Below are positions 27,558 through 39,482 of a stretch of DNA of 64,000 nt, one piece after another. Both the position numbers and the translations under genes were made by a program. Below the pieces are notes generated by a model. It made no database searches. It saw only the letters and a program-made list of their open reading frames with translations, and was not told the DNA's origin. The first letter of the stretch is position 1. The number at the start of each line of letters is the position of its first letter. This DNA is from Psilocybe azurescens (Eukaryota; Basidiomycota; Agaricomycetes; Agaricales; Agrocybaceae): positions 1 through 64,000 of the forward strand of contig JAJIRX010000852.1 in NCBI GenBank assembly GCA_023853785.1, given 5' to 3'.

Positions 27558-29977
27558 ATGACGGACATCACTCGTTCTCGTTCAATATCCAGGGGAAGCA
27601 CTCCAGCCCTCGCGCGATCCTCTCCTTCTCGTCTAGCGATCCCACCGGCTCTGCGTCCTTCTCCCTCGCTGTCCAATCTACATATTCACAGCCATAACAC
27701 AGGCTCATCTTCGGCGCACCCGAACCCAGACACACCGATGAAATCAGCAGATAATTTCTTAGACAGCTCAGCATCCTCAGTTATTGACGTGGAGCCCGCG
27801 GAGGGAATCTTGATTCAAGATATCGACACCGACATGAGCCATACAGACACTGAAGATATTGAAACAATAGACAAAGCTGCTGTTCCCACCCAGAGTGATG
27901 GAACGAAGCAATTGCTGAGAGATCAGCTCCGGAAGAGTCTGACGCATAAAGCTGTCCATGCAGGTCGGGATATACCCCTTCATATCTAAGCAGCATGTTC
28001 TCAGGCGGTGTCCATCTTGTAGGAGGGGAACCTGGTCGTTCACGGCGACCAGGACTGCAACCAGAAGTTCAAGACTTGGGATTTACCGGCGGTGAATTCT
28101 CTTTTCACCTACGGTGATAACCATTGATTCCATTCCAGTTTCTTTATATCCTCCAAGGGAATATTTTGTTCTTACCGATGCTGGGAAGCCGGTGTTCATA
28201 AGGTGCGCCCCATTGTCCATGCGCGTCGCTTCTAATTCTGATGTCAATATAACTCGCATTAGCCGACCTGGGGGTGTAGATCAAGATGCAATGGCTTCAA
28301 CAATAGGGGTAATGCAAGCTCTGATCTCTGTGTTCCTCGACGACAACGATAAGCTGCGGTCGATCAATGCCGGGCGCACGCGTATCACATTTGTATTGCG
28401 ATCCCCTCTTTATTATGCATGCGCCTCGTCATGGGGTGAACCGGAATCTGTCGTATGTGTTTTGTTCTACTTTTGAATCGTATTGTTGATGAATTGACTC
28501 GCATTCTCTTCAAATTTGTGAAGAAAGACAAGATCGCATCTTGAATATCTTCATCTACAAATCCTGAGTATTGTTACCGCCTCCCAGTTGAAACGAATAT
28601 TCGAGCGAAGGACTAACTTCGACTTGAGACGACTTCTGAATGGTAAGCCTCTCTAATTGTTGAGTATTTCGAGGCCTCACCCTGAATCACTTCAGGCGCG
28701 GAACCCTTTATGAATTCTTTGCTTGTCAGGCTGGAAACTGACATTGCAATGACGACATCATCGTTACACTGCCTGAAGATGGAACCGAATCTTCGGAGAC
28801 GTATAGCAGAATCGCTTGTTCCAAGCACTAAGATGAAAGTAAGTTACTATCCAAGAAAAATTCTAGCTCTAGCTCACACCAAGTTGTATTACAGGATATG
28901 CTCTACATTATCATGATTGCGAGTAATCGCGTAGTCACATTAATACGACCTAAAAAGCACTCGATACATCCAGCCGGTAAGTAGACCTGAGATCAATTCC
29001 CACTGTATTGCCTAATATACTATTATAGATCTACACATCATCATGAACACCATCCACTCACCGTCCATATACAATTCACCCGCTTCTGCGTCCTGGATAC
29101 CCGTCTGTCTTCCTAAATTCAACCCCTCAGGCTTCGTCAATGCATATATCACATTTCTACGAAAAGATGATGCTGTGCACCTCCAAGACCCTATAACCTT
29201 TGCCCCGATTTCAGATCCGGACTCGCCTGCATCAGCAGAAACTGTTTCCACCAAGTCGGATCCCTCAAGAGGGTCTCAATGAATCTGGAATAGCGCTCGT
29301 GTGCATTAACGGAGGCGGTGAGTTGGAGCTCATCAGAAGCTGGTGTGATTCAGTAGTGAATGTAAGTACTCGTCCGTCCACAATGATGTACCTGAGTCTG
29401 TATACTTTATATTTAACATGTTGTCCTTCAGAAACTGACGTCCGATGGGACACTAACCGCCCTCCTCAACGCGTATCAGGCGAAAGAGATGGATTACTCT
29501 GTTTCCCAGCTTGGGATCCCTGGGCTCCGCCATTTCGTCTACAAATCCCGCACCCAAGTGCAGATCACATTGCCTATTTTCGAGGATCCGTATGACCAAC
29601 CTAATGCGAGGAAGAGGTGCTACATTTTATCTTGACCAAGCTTGGATATCCGTTTACTAATGATATTCTGCAGGCTCATCACGCTCTATCAGAACATCCA
29701 CGACGCAATACATGCAAAGTCGGGTCAAGAAGCCGGGTTGAAACTGCAATACCTCAAAACAGAGACGGAGAGCGTTATGGGCTGGGTGTGTCTTCTTTTT
29801 TCTCTTGTTATCTGTTTATCTGAGCTTTCCGCGCAGATAACCCAGCCTTTCGAGCTTTATATTTCCATCTCGCCTCTTTTGCCGAAGAGTGCTGCTGTTG
29901 GGGCAGCCAATGCTGTTGCTCGTTGGGTCAAGAAAGAGGAAGCTAGATTGTTTTTGAGGGATGCGCCCGTGTTTTGA
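27558..29977 (+). CDS. mon1: vacuolar fusion protein MON1
   Basis: Subunit of the Mon1-Ccz1 exchange factor that activates Rab7/Ypt7 on late endosomes, vacuoles and autophagosomes. A Ser/Pro-rich disordered N-terminus (MTDITRSRSISRGSTPALA) leads to the longin domains: EYFVLTDAGKPVF, STIGVMQALISVFLDDND, RITFVLRSPLYYACASSWGE, LLVRLETDIAMTTSSLHCL, then IHPADLHIIMNTI, SWIPVCLPKFNPSGFVNAYI and QPFELYISISPLLPKSAA, ending FLRDAPVF. Length and order match fungal Mon1. One frame break lies at CCC 29262-29264; with one C fewer the reading continues DPQEGLNESGIALVC. About a dozen short introns. Confidence 0.93.
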
Positions 29978-30230
29978 AAGTGGTTGTGGTAGTATGGATG
30001 CAATAAAAAGTGTTCTCCAAAACACAGCAAACCAGGACACGTGACATGTATTTACAATAAAACGACCGTACCAGGCTCCTGAGAACATGACTAGGGACCG
30101 TAACCATGTGTTTACAGCAGAACGAGAGCACATTGACCATGTATTTACAAAGAAAGAATGAAGTGAAATTTACAGGAATGGATTTCACAGATCAACGAAG
30201 CGTCACGAGTACCCTCATACAGGGATGAGA

Positions 30231-31602
30231 CTAATCCTTAGGGAGCGGGGTTACCATAAACCGATCCTGCATCTTCGCCATCCCATCCTTCAAACCCTGT
30301 ACGAAATTCTTGTTCTTCACTGAGTTCTCGATGAAGCTCAGCCTATCTTTGTGCCACTTCAGCCAATCCTCCGCCCGCGCCCCGTCTATCGACTGGTCTA
30401 ACAGCCCCACTGAAATATCGATGACATCCGGTCGTCCGGACTGCCACCAAAACGCAGTCGCACCGCACGTCCCACAAAACTCGTGGTACCTCCCTGGACT
30501 GGACAAGTACTGCTTCAAGCCCTTAGGCCGCTCCTCTTCTTTCGCCACCACGATGGGCTTGTCGGACCCCTTTTCGAACACGTTCGTCCGGGAGACGAAC
30601 ATCCAGCTCTGGATATCGAACCCGCTCCCCTGCCGACAATGCGCACATACGCAATGCCCTGCTAGAAATCGCGTGCGCGAGTGTACGGCCGATTGCTCCT
30701 CACCGGAGCCTGAAGCTGGAGCTGAAGAGCCAGAGCCCACTCCGGGGCTGCCTCTCGGAGACGGGTGTACACTGGCAGGGACGAGCTGCCCCCGCGAGTT
30801 CTTGCGCACAGGCGGGTCGAGCCACCACTTGACGTCGCTCTTATTGCGGATCGTCGCGAGGCGCGTCTGCGGGAGCGGGAACAATATGTCGGGGTACGGC
30901 GCATACGGCTGCGCGGACAGCTCGTTCGGGCGGGTCACGTAGATGTCGATCGCCCCGCAGTGGCAGTACGCGCGCATCGTCTGCGAGGTGCGCGACGATT
31001 CCGCGTGGCTTTTGAGCTTCTCGGAGCGCCAGCCAAGAGGGATCTGCTCGCTGCCCACGCGCTTTGAGTAGCGCGGGAGGACTTTGCCGTCGACGACTTG
31101 GATCTGGTCCGCCATCCCTCCGTCCATCGTGTCCGCGACGTTGATGTGGCAGGACACCTCCGCCAGCCCCTCCGTTCGCTCCAATGACCCTGCAGCAACG
31201 AACCACTCCGCGTCCCTCGTGGTGAGAAACAAGTGTGCAGAGCAGTTATGGCAGAAATACCACGCCGTGCTCGGGGAGGTGCGGTACTCCTGTAAGATTA
31301 CAATCTTTGCTTAGGTCGATGGGGTGCGAGGCATACGGACCAGCGAGCAGAATCCCTTCAATGGGGAGAAAGAAGAATGCCATCTCACCTGAGACATGAC
31401 GGCAGATGTCGCAGTGACAGAGGAAGTTGGTGATGGGGAGGCGCGATTTGGCGAAGGCGACATAGAATGTGCCTATCCCGCAGTGGCATTGCGATTTGAC
31501 GTAGATTGTGTCGTCTTCCTCCATTGATTGGTAGTGGTCGTGGAGGTAATCTTGAAGGAAATGGTCCACGAAATTGGTGTCAGATAAAGACTTTTGAGCC
31601 AT
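30231..31602 (-). CDS. double GFA (Mss4-like) domain protein
   Basis: Protein with two zinc-binding GFA (glutathione-dependent formaldehyde-activating-like) modules; no substrate known. The start is ATG 31602 (MAQKSLSDTNF), since the longer reading begins at a non-ATG codon. First module: SQCHCGIGTFYV ... LCHCDICRHVSGEM, later FCHNCSAHLF. Second: AYCHCGAIDIYV ... GHCVCAHCRQGSGFD and EFCGTCGATAFWW, giving two sets of CxC, CxxC and CxxC zinc ligands. A Gly/Ser-rich linker lies at about 30690-30770. The reading shifts near 31300-31315, between DLSKDCN and EYRTSPSTAWYF. The exon at 30650-31200 is clearly GC-richer than its surroundings. It converges on MON1 with about 250 bp between stops. Confidence 0.82.
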
Positions 31603-32219
31603 GATATCATATCCACTGCTTCCGAGAAACGATCGTCCTGGAACTGAAGTAGATAAAATGCCGTTCCGCGTCGGGAAACGGACATGTTTGAGGCTATCTC
31701 CCACACCTTCAAGGCGTTTATTGGATTATAATGCAATTGGAGGGCGCTGGTGTGTGGCTAGAAGTAAATCGACCTCTACAAGTTAACACTCCCAAGCTTG
31801 GAGCGGCCAAAAAAGAATGATCGGGAGTTTCGAGCTTCATCCAATACCTCTCTCGCCTTATGATAGTCATTTAATCTGAGATATAGTATTCCAAAGCGTA
31901 GCATGGCAAAGCATGGCAAAGGAAAGGCAAGAGCAAGTTAAGACTGGATGACTGAAGTTGAGCTGAGACGGGCGACCTTCACTAAATCGTGAAGTAACTG
32001 ACGTGCGTTCAACGGCACTCACAAGTCGGTCTTCGGATTTGTCGGTAGATGGTAAGTAGACTACGGCGCTCGTGATGGATTACAGGGGATTATGATGGTC
32101 TGCGATGGCAAAAGGCAACTGTGATGGTGTCACAAACATGGCGGTGTGATAGCGTCAAGACTGTGTCACACAGCTCTCGACGTTGTGTTTTCTCTCCGCA
32201 CAACGGTCTCTCAACTAAA
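31603..32219. other. divergent promoter, GFA protein / mS41
   Basis: About 600 bp without a supported gene. It contains a local tandem duplication GCATGGCAAA GCATGGCAAA at about 31901-31920. It lies between divergently transcribed genes. Confidence 0.5.
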
Positions 32220-32882
32220 ATGGCTATGGCTCTCATGAACCTGCACCGAGGGCTATGTCCTCGTCTCTCATTCTCATCAACTATATTGGCGACTAGACGC
32301 ACATTTGTGAGCGCAGACGCGCCGCCGCGTGTTCCCCACCACGAGACCCGTCACTGTTCCAGCTCGGTCCTGGACCCTCCGCCAGGCCTGCGGAGAGCAT
32401 CCCGACAGCGAAGAAATTCTTGGAGTCTATCGGGCGCGGGATGGCTGAGAAAGTGGATCAGAATATGGGGTGGGACGAGCTGTGGAAGCTCGACGGGAAG
32501 GCGTTGCGGAAAACGGGTCTCGCTGTGCGCGACCGGAGGTGCGTGCTGTATACTTACTTGCGTTGAGGCTTATCGCTTACTGAACTCGTGTTTTAATACG
32601 AGAAGGTATCTCCTGTGGTGTATGGAAAAATTCCGCTTGGGATTCCCTCTGAGCGAGTTCGTGCACGAGCCGACTCCGAAGAAGACGATACGCGGGTGAG
32701 TACTGTACTGATTTGACCTGACTTGACTCGCATCCCTCTCCATCATACAAGCGCGATTCTTGGTTGTGTTCGCTAATGCCCTTATTCTTTATCATTCTAG
32801 ATGGGGACCTAAAGTTCAGAACGGGAAGCGGATACGCTCTCGGCGAATAAAAGACAAGACAAAGAAGAAGGTTGTCACATAA
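32220..32882 (+). CDS. fyv4: mitochondrial ribosomal protein mS41 (IGR domain, Fyv4-like)
   Basis: Component of the mitoribosomal small subunit. The start MAMALMNLHRGLCPRL is an Arg-bearing presequence. The IGR domain is read from AKKFLESIGRGMAEKVDQN and MGWDELWKLDGKALRKTGL to YLLWCMEKFRLGFPL, with an intron of about 65 bp after RDRR. A basic tail NGKRIRSRRIKDKTKKK ends at TAA 32880-32882. The 5' exon (about 32300-32400, very GC-rich) needs two frame changes to link the presequence to PAESIPTAKKF, so the middle of the N-terminus is uncertain. The downstream part is solid. Confidence 0.8.
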
Positions 32883-33385
32883 ATTTCTTCGACTAATTAG
32901 TTGCAATAGATCTGCGTTTTTTTTGCATTCCTTACTCAATCGGAAATTCGAAACGCGTCTTTGAGAGCAGAGTATTTGAAAATAGTATAGAATGCAAAGT
33001 GAATGGGGATACAAACTGATTATGATGTGCTCGACTAGCGCGGTTACAACAACAGGAAAATAAAACAAAGGAAGCGAGTTCGAAAGGTCGTTAGAGGTCG
33101 TGAATACAGGTGTGTGATTAGGTGGTGTACAGTAGAGGATAGTATCGAGGAAACTGACAATACAAACAAGGTTTACATAGGTCGTCGAAAACATGAATTG
33201 TGGAGAAATGGAAAAGAAACAGAACAGAACGAAAAGAGGAAAGTGGAAAGCAAGTACAATGGCGAAGGAAAAGACTATTTGGAAGATGTCCATGTTTGTG
33301 AAGAGAAAAGAACCTAGACGCTGTGATGGGAACAGAAGTGGAAGAGGGGGATTGGAGGAAGGCGTCGAATGCAGGCCTAGTCTGC

Positions 33386-34441
33386 CTAATTCCTCGTCTT
33401 TTGCTTGTAGTGAACGCACTTTGCGTTCTTACCGTTGACGTGCCTCATCAACGCGTCAGAGCGGCTGAAGCTCAGCAAGCAGCCTCCAACATGCAACTCC
33501 TCGTCATCCCCGTCAAGAACGTACGGCACCGCATACTGGTCGTCGATACGGAACCTGTCCGCATCGGACAAACGAACGCCCGTGCAAGTGATGCTGCTGC
33601 CTGCGTTGTGGGTCTTTAGATGGCGCTTGAAATCGGGGATGCGCCTGCCCACGGTCCTGTAGCCGCAACCCGTGACGGGACACCTGAACCTGAGCGACTC
33701 GAGGGCCTCGACAGAGGTCCCACAGGTGACAGGGGCTTGAATGTTACGCGGAGGAGGCGCGTTGCGGATTCTCCTCGTTGATCTGCACGGGGCGGGGCTG
33801 GCAGACTGGGCGTGGACCGGGGTCGTGGGCTTGCTCTGCGTGGGAGATGATGGAAGAGTACGGGTGACGCGCTTTGCGGGACGTTCTTCAGAAGTGTCGT
33901 CGAAAACGGACGACCTTCGACGCTTCAGCGAGCTCGATGGCATGTTTGGGAAGGGGAGGGATCGCAGGATGGATACGGCAGGCTTGGTGCACCGTGATTT
34001 AACGTATTCTTCGTAGTCGTCGTCATACGTATCCTCGTCGTCGCTTTCTTTATATACGCTGCCTCCTTCGTCAGCGCCGTCGTCGCTTTCGTTATCTCCG
34101 TCAGCATCGTCATCGGAGTTGCCGCCGCCGAGTCCGAAGTTGGGATGCAGGGAAGGTTTGGCAAATGGTTCATGGAGTACCTGTGGCGATACCCCGTACG
34201 AACTGTGGAAAGGGTAGGTGTCTACCAGGACGTCACTGTTGAAAGACATTGAACAAGTTGTACATTGACGAAATGAAAGAAAGACTCACGGGAGTGTGGG
34301 ATGCACACCTTCCGGGGTATGCAGAGCTGAGCTGACTGGGGAGCAGTCCGAGTCTGGGTAAAAGTCGGTTGGGTATGGGTACTCAAGAGAAGAGATATCG
34401 AGCCAGGAGGAGAAATTGAAGTCGTCTGAGAAAGTAGACAT
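33386..34441 (-). CDS. C2H2-type zinc finger protein
   Basis: Probable nuclear DNA-binding regulator. A first exon MSTFSDDFNFSSWLDIS ... VHPTLP is joined by a GTGAGT intron (about 34234-34290) to exon 2. Exon 2 carries an acidic stretch (SDDDADGDNESDDGADEGG), a basic NLS-like SLKRRRSSVFDD, a C2H2 finger RCPVTGCGYRTV ... FKRHLKTH, and a second Cys/His-bearing segment GGCLLSFSRSDALMRHV that ends close to the stop at 33386. Length is about 340 residues; no frame break seen. Target genes cannot be inferred. Other readings (plus-strand ORFs across 33323-34016) are antisense shadows. Confidence 0.82.
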
Positions 34442-35244
34442 GTTATGGAGGGTTGGGGAGTATGGAAAGACATGATAATTTGTGAGTTTATTTATAGGGC
34501 GTAAAGGTGAAAGTGAATGCGTTTACGCTTTAGGGACATCCGATAATTAACACTCGTGGTTGGCACTTCGAGGCTGCAACGAGGCCCCAGCTCCCGCTTC
34601 CCACCCCAAATATGGTAACCCCCGCAAGACAATGCGCGCCTTACACAAAGAGCACAAAAGGCTCTCATAGTAACACGTTGCACTCTGTGCGGCTGAATAC
34701 AATCGCAACCGGATTCTGCATTTCAGTAGATACTTCTTGTGCATTTTATTCCTTCGTATCCGACGTGGTTGCTCGTCGATGAATATTTTTAATCTTTTGT
34801 GAACCCATCGAGAGCAGCGGGTGAAGAAGCTGCCGAACTCTGCCGTCTGAGAAGTTGATGGAGTTTGACACCATCAAAAACATGGTCAAGCCACTGAAGG
34901 CTGCTCGGGATGTGATTGGCTTCTAATGTTGGACGAGAACATAGCCTAGCACTATCAGAGATAATCAGAAGATTAGTAATTACCACCTTGCATTGTACAA
35001 AGGACTACTGCTCACCGGACCTAACCTGAGTGACCGATATGGCTTTTGGCTGAATTGGGTTGAATTGGGCCGGGTGGACCTAGTTCCTCGCGCGTGATAT
35101 CCAGGCCTTTGCACCTCTTTCAAAAACAAAAGCGTCGTCATTCCAGTACAAACAATCAACTGAGAAGGACAAAGAAACGGAGTGTGGGCTAATCTATCGG
35201 TAAGTAAAGCATAGCTTTTTGTCGTGCACGTCGTTGGAAATTCG
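34442..35244. other. promoter of zinc-finger gene; otherwise empty
   Basis: About 800 bp with no family-like ORF. A 65-codon minus ORF at 34789-34986 is unrecognised and not supported. Confidence 0.45.
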
Positions 35245-36405
35245 TCAAGATGCTTCATCGTGCAGGAGCACATACTCTTTCGTCGATAGCCCAAATTTGA
35301 CAACTGGCTAATGTTTTAGGCTTCGCGCTAATCGAGAGCAGCTAATGACGCACCATCTCCAGCTTTAAGCTCGTAGTAACGGGCAGCAGGAATCGTCTCG
35401 TCGTTCACGAGAGTTCCGTTCGTCGATTCGAGATCGATCACAAAAGGTCTATGCGAATATCAAATCAGATTTCTTTGAATTCTGTCGCGAGGACGAAACA
35501 AAGAGCAGCTCACTTTACAACGCCTTTGGAACTTCCAAACTCATCTTTTTCTTGCACGTAGCGATCTAGAGAACTCAACAATCAATCCTTTTGCGCCGGA
35601 CACATAAACATGCACAGTTCTCCCGAGAAGAACGTACATTGGAATACCGCGTGTTGTTTTGAGCAGGATGGGTGATCGACGGCAATATCAGCGACCAAGC
35701 GGTCTCTGCCCACCAGGTAGGCACTTTGTCGGTGTATATGGAGAAGTTCTAGATCCGATCTAATCAGCGCCCACACGGTCTCCCAAATCAGATTCTAGAA
35801 AACCACTTACCAACTTGTTCTGCGTCTTTGAATACATACAGTCTCCATCCTAGCACGGGCTTCCGCGCCTCTGGAGGCTCATTGTATTTGAGCACCGTAC
35901 TTGTCCCGTCTACCGCTTTCACTGTGTTTGTTTCAGCTGCTAAAAGACCAGAGGGTGCAAAGTTCGGCTTTGCCTTGTCCGATGTGTCCTGGCCCGAGGG
36001 CGACCCGGATATCGAGTCGCCTTGAGGTGGATGGGAGCCCCGAGACCGAGGGGAAGCAGACCGGCGCTGGGCACGAGACAAATGACGTTCTCTGTCACGT
36101 CCGCTATCGTACCTTTCCCTATCCCGCTCGCGTTCGCGTTCGCGCCTGTGCTCGTCGTAGTCCCTGGAATCGCGTTCCGGTCGCCTGTCTTCGTCCCTCC
36201 TCGACAGACGGTAGTCTCTATCCCTGTCCCTGTCGCGGTCTCTATTCCGTGCGGACGACCCTTGTTCTCGTTCTCGATGCCTGCTCTCATATCCGCCATC
36301 CCGCTCCCTAGAATTTCCTCGTCTCGTGCCAAAGGTACTACTACTCGGAGCACCATCTTCCTCGTGCCCGCGGGGTCTCCTTGGTGAACGAGATCGCCTA
36401 GACAT
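35245..36405 (-). CDS. FHA-domain splicing-associated protein (SNIP1/Pml1-like)
   Basis: Nuclear phosphothreonine-binding protein related to SNIP1 and yeast Pml1 of the RES pre-mRNA retention and splicing complex. The start MSRRSRSPRRPRGHEEDG opens a long RS/RD/RE-rich region with an (RD)n run (about 36200-36240). The linker has KPNFAPSGLLAAETNTV and APS-like residues, then the FHA fold: GWRLYVFK, SAYLVGRDRLVADIAVDHP, CSKQHAVFQ, VIDLESTNGTLVN, and VVKFGLSTKEYVLLHDEAS at the end. The last exon is reached by a GTGCGT intron (about 35285-35345). The Gly-Arg, Ser-x-x-His and STNGT motifs are present. Stop at 35245. Confidence 0.88.
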
Positions 36406-37921
36406 TATACTTCAGATGTTTTTGGTACTGGAGGCACGTATTACCCTTCCTTATTATGCAGAACTCAAGCCCTTTGCAAGCAATATGGACTTGAGATTGA
36501 AAACGTTGGATAGGATCGTGGATGTGTTCGAGTCGGTTCGACTGACGGTTGAAGCCAAGGTTGAGTCGGAGTTTGAAATGAGTTGAGCCGCCGGTCCGGT
36601 GTTGCGATGCCCCCATTTTGTATCACAAGAAAGTCAGTTTCTCTGGGTTGGGAGAAAGCGAGCATGCCTTGCGTACCAGTAAAAAGGGATAGATGTAACG
36701 ACCTAGAATTTCCAGATATAACGCTATGTTGGAATCTTGAAAGTTGGAGTGTCTTTTTGCATCGATATCTGGCTCAATAGGATTGTTCATTCATTTAACC
36801 CTTAACACGTCGATTCGAACCAGCCAGAGGTGTGCAAGAGAGTTGACTCAAAAAGCACCAGCGTTTAGCTTGAAAATATGGTGGATCGCATGCACAAAAG
36901 GTCGATCGACTCGTATCACCTTTGCTGAGTGTTGCCCACCAATAGGTCAAGGCCAGAAATTATTGGATCTGAATGTAAAAAGTTGACTTGCTTCATGACT
37001 TCCGGCACCCCGAGCACAAAGATAGAATATGAATGATCGAATGTATTGGCACCCGGCGTACCTATATCGTCCACGATGGAACTTTGAAATATTCTCAACT
37101 GGGAAATATCAAATCTATAGCAACATTGCCAATTGGATTCCTAAACGAAAGGTGTTAAGAGTGGCATAGGAGTAGTATCGGAGTAGGGTTTCTCGGATGA
37201 GCCGGAAGACTTATCTGTTAGCTTAGTTTGAAGTACATTCTTAGACATCTCCAAGCGCTTGATGCATGATGACGGGCATGAGTGGCTGGATGAAAGAAAG
37301 AGGAAAAGGCGATCTTGGGGCACATATTTCAGCCTCTAGTGTAAGATGTGAATTTAAATAGGCAAGTTGTGGCAGCAAAAGGGTCGAGCCACTGAGATAG
37401 AAAATAAAGAGAAGCGCTGCATGTGTTCGGTGCGCCACTCAATCTGGGTATGCGACCGCGTAGGTAGGCGCTTATGGGAATGATTGTCATTTCTGATCTG
37501 CCCCGACTCCAGGGTGGGAGGTTGGCATCAAGAATGATATTGACCAAGGAAGAAACGCGTTCAGATGAAGTATTTGCGGAAATCGGACAGTATAGTCGAC
37601 AGAGCACAAGGGGACTCGAGTTAACTGCTTGAGCTTGGAGCCGGAAGACCGAATTAACTTGTGGAGATTATCCAGATTCACATATAAGACAGAGTTATGT
37701 TGTATAGTAATAATCTTCGTTAAGGTCAACCGAAGATTACAGTGAATGTTGATCTTGAAAGCAAGTTGGAAGTCACTACAATGACTGGTGAATGGCTAAT
37801 GGGATGAAAGTCCGCTTGAATCTCCGGGTGAAGCAATTGTCAGTTACGTCATCAAGATTGGGCCAACTTATTTATGAGTCCACCTTTGTCAAGTCTCCTT
37901 TGACATCTTTTTCTTTCTTCT
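36406..37921. other. 1.5-kb intergenic, no gene seen
   Basis: Region between the FHA gene (minus) and the G-patch gene (plus). Several ORFs of 60-92 codons overlap on both strands without motifs or codon bias. It serves at least as a divergent promoter. Confidence 0.5.
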
Positions 37922-39160
37922 ATGGCCACGGTTACTCATCACATTCGCTCATATTATAACCACGAAGACCGCGAGGCTTTGGAACTAGAAACAGGGCAGG
38001 AAACCCAGGAGATTAACCCTGAAACCCAGACAGTCCGAGTTATTGACCCAGAGGAGGAATGGAGGAAGGAGGTATCTAGCATACCCGCCCAGCGTCCGCG
38101 ACGTGATCCACCCCAATTCGTACCTGCCACGATATCTTACGATGAATGGAGCTTTGAAAAACCGAGCTTCTCGAAAGCTCAGGCATCTTCACCAAAAGCC
38201 CTCGGTAGCAACCTCTCTGGATGGTATAGATCTCTGACGAGTAAACAGACTGAATTCATTCCCTCAAGCTCGGAACAACAAGACTCGAAGTTTAATGCTC
38301 CTGCATCAAATTTATCTGCTGAGAGCATCTCAAAACCCGCTCCGAAGAAATTGGATTCACGGAACAAGAACAACTGGTTTATCATGAACGCAATTCAATC
38401 AGAGCCACACTCCGAGTCATCCTCCTCCTCGACCCCGGCTCCCACTCTCGCAGATATACTCGCTCGGGAACCTCCTCCTCTACCTTCTCAGCCTAAATAC
38501 ATACCTCCTGTCTGGCTTGAAATAGGCCCATCAAACAGAGGCTTCGGTATGCTTCAGCGGTCAGGTTGGAACGAAGGGGAGGCCCTTGGCCCTGATGTCA
38601 TCCGCAGAAAACCCGTGCAAGACCTACTTCCAGACGAAGATATGATCTCAGCCAACGCAAAAGGGAATGGCAGATCGAAGGCTCCTCGGCGGGAGGTGAT
38701 AGAGCTGAAGATGGGAGACTTTGATGACGTGAGTGAGCTCCGGGGCGTGGATGTGATAGACCTCACCCTATCAGACTCGGACTTGGATGACGGCGAATCA
38801 ATTCCAGATTCTGACGATGACCCCATAAAACACGAAGAAGAGTCTACTCCTGGAGAGATGAACACGCCATTCTCGGATGATCGCATGGATGAAGATGTAT
38901 CTTCGCCATATCGACGGAAAGCTCTTCTCACTCCTATTGCTACCGTTCTCAAATCTGATAAATTAGGCATCGGCCTAAAGGCAAAAACCGAGGGTATTTA
39001 CAAGGCATCGAAGAAACGTGTTACCCATAGTCAAGCGGCATTGGCCGCGCACGTCAAGGCAGCGGAGGAAAGTCGGTTACGTCGAAAACATTTTGGCCGT
39101 GGCCGTAGAGGGTTCGAAAAACAACATCAGAGAGGGAGGAAAATCGCAAGGCTATACTAG
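37922..39160 (+). CDS. G-patch domain protein with a SIM-like motif
   Basis: Single-exon gene of 412 codons, unusual here where nearly every gene is spliced. The N-terminus MATVTHHIRSYYNHEDREAL leads to a Pro/Ser-rich region and LADILAREPPPLPSQ. A G-patch starts at about residue 205 (SNRGFGMLQRSGWNEGEALG), is interrupted by an acidic insertion, and appears to resume near residue 340 (LLTPIATVLKSDKLGIGLKA). G-patches usually recruit DEAH helicases or RNA. The insertion holds VDVIDLTLSDSD (residues 276-287), a classic SUMO-interaction type sequence. The C-terminus is Arg-rich (RRKHFGRGRRGFEKQHQRG). Role inferred as RNA processing. Confidence 0.85.
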   Translation: MATVTHHIRSYYNHEDREALELETGQETQEINPETQTVRVIDPEEEWRKEVSSIPAQRPRRDPPQFVPATISYDEWSFEKPSFSKAQASSPKALGSNLSGWYRSLTSKQTEFIPSSSEQQDSKFNAPASNLSAESISKPAPKKLDSRNKNNWFIMNAIQSEPHSESSSSSTPAPTLADILAREPPPLPSQPKYIPPVWLEIGPSNRGFGMLQRSGWNEGEALGPDVIRRKPVQDLLPDEDMISANAKGNGRSKAPRREVIELKMGDFDDVSELRGVDVIDLTLSDSDLDDGESIPDSDDDPIKHEEESTPGEMNTPFSDDRMDEDVSSPYRRKALLTPIATVLKSDKLGIGLKAKTEGIYKASKKRVTHSQAALAAHVKAAEESRLRRKHFGRGRRGFEKQHQRGRKIARLY

Positions 39161-39482
39161 CATATTTGAAGGGTTCCTGATGGATTCCCCTGTAAGTCAT
39201 ATATGCTCTACTCCTTGTCATGTATAGAATACAGTGCGATTGTATTGCAGAACACTTAACTACGGTTACACTTATTGAATAAGTAATTGCGACAAAACTT
39301 GGAATAAAACAAAACAAATGCAACAGAAACGTTAGGAATTATCCAAGGCCAGAAAGGAAAAGTCGTCATTATTTATCGCTGTGCGTTGAATGAAAGAGTC
39401 TAATGGGGGTATGTGGCATGCAACGAAACATGAAATGGATGAGGAGACAAGAGAAAAGAGGATTAAAATTGGCGCGAGTAGG

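Noticed and set aside
30310..30942. 210-codon plus-strand ORF opposite the GFA gene
   Set aside because: Antisense shadow of a GC-rich exon whose minus frame carries clear zinc motifs.
31603..31704. Extended N-terminus of the GFA protein, and likewise of the second P450 (to 51138) and the LRR protein (to 41328)
   Set aside because: These extensions begin at GTG or TTG codons; the first ATG lies further in.
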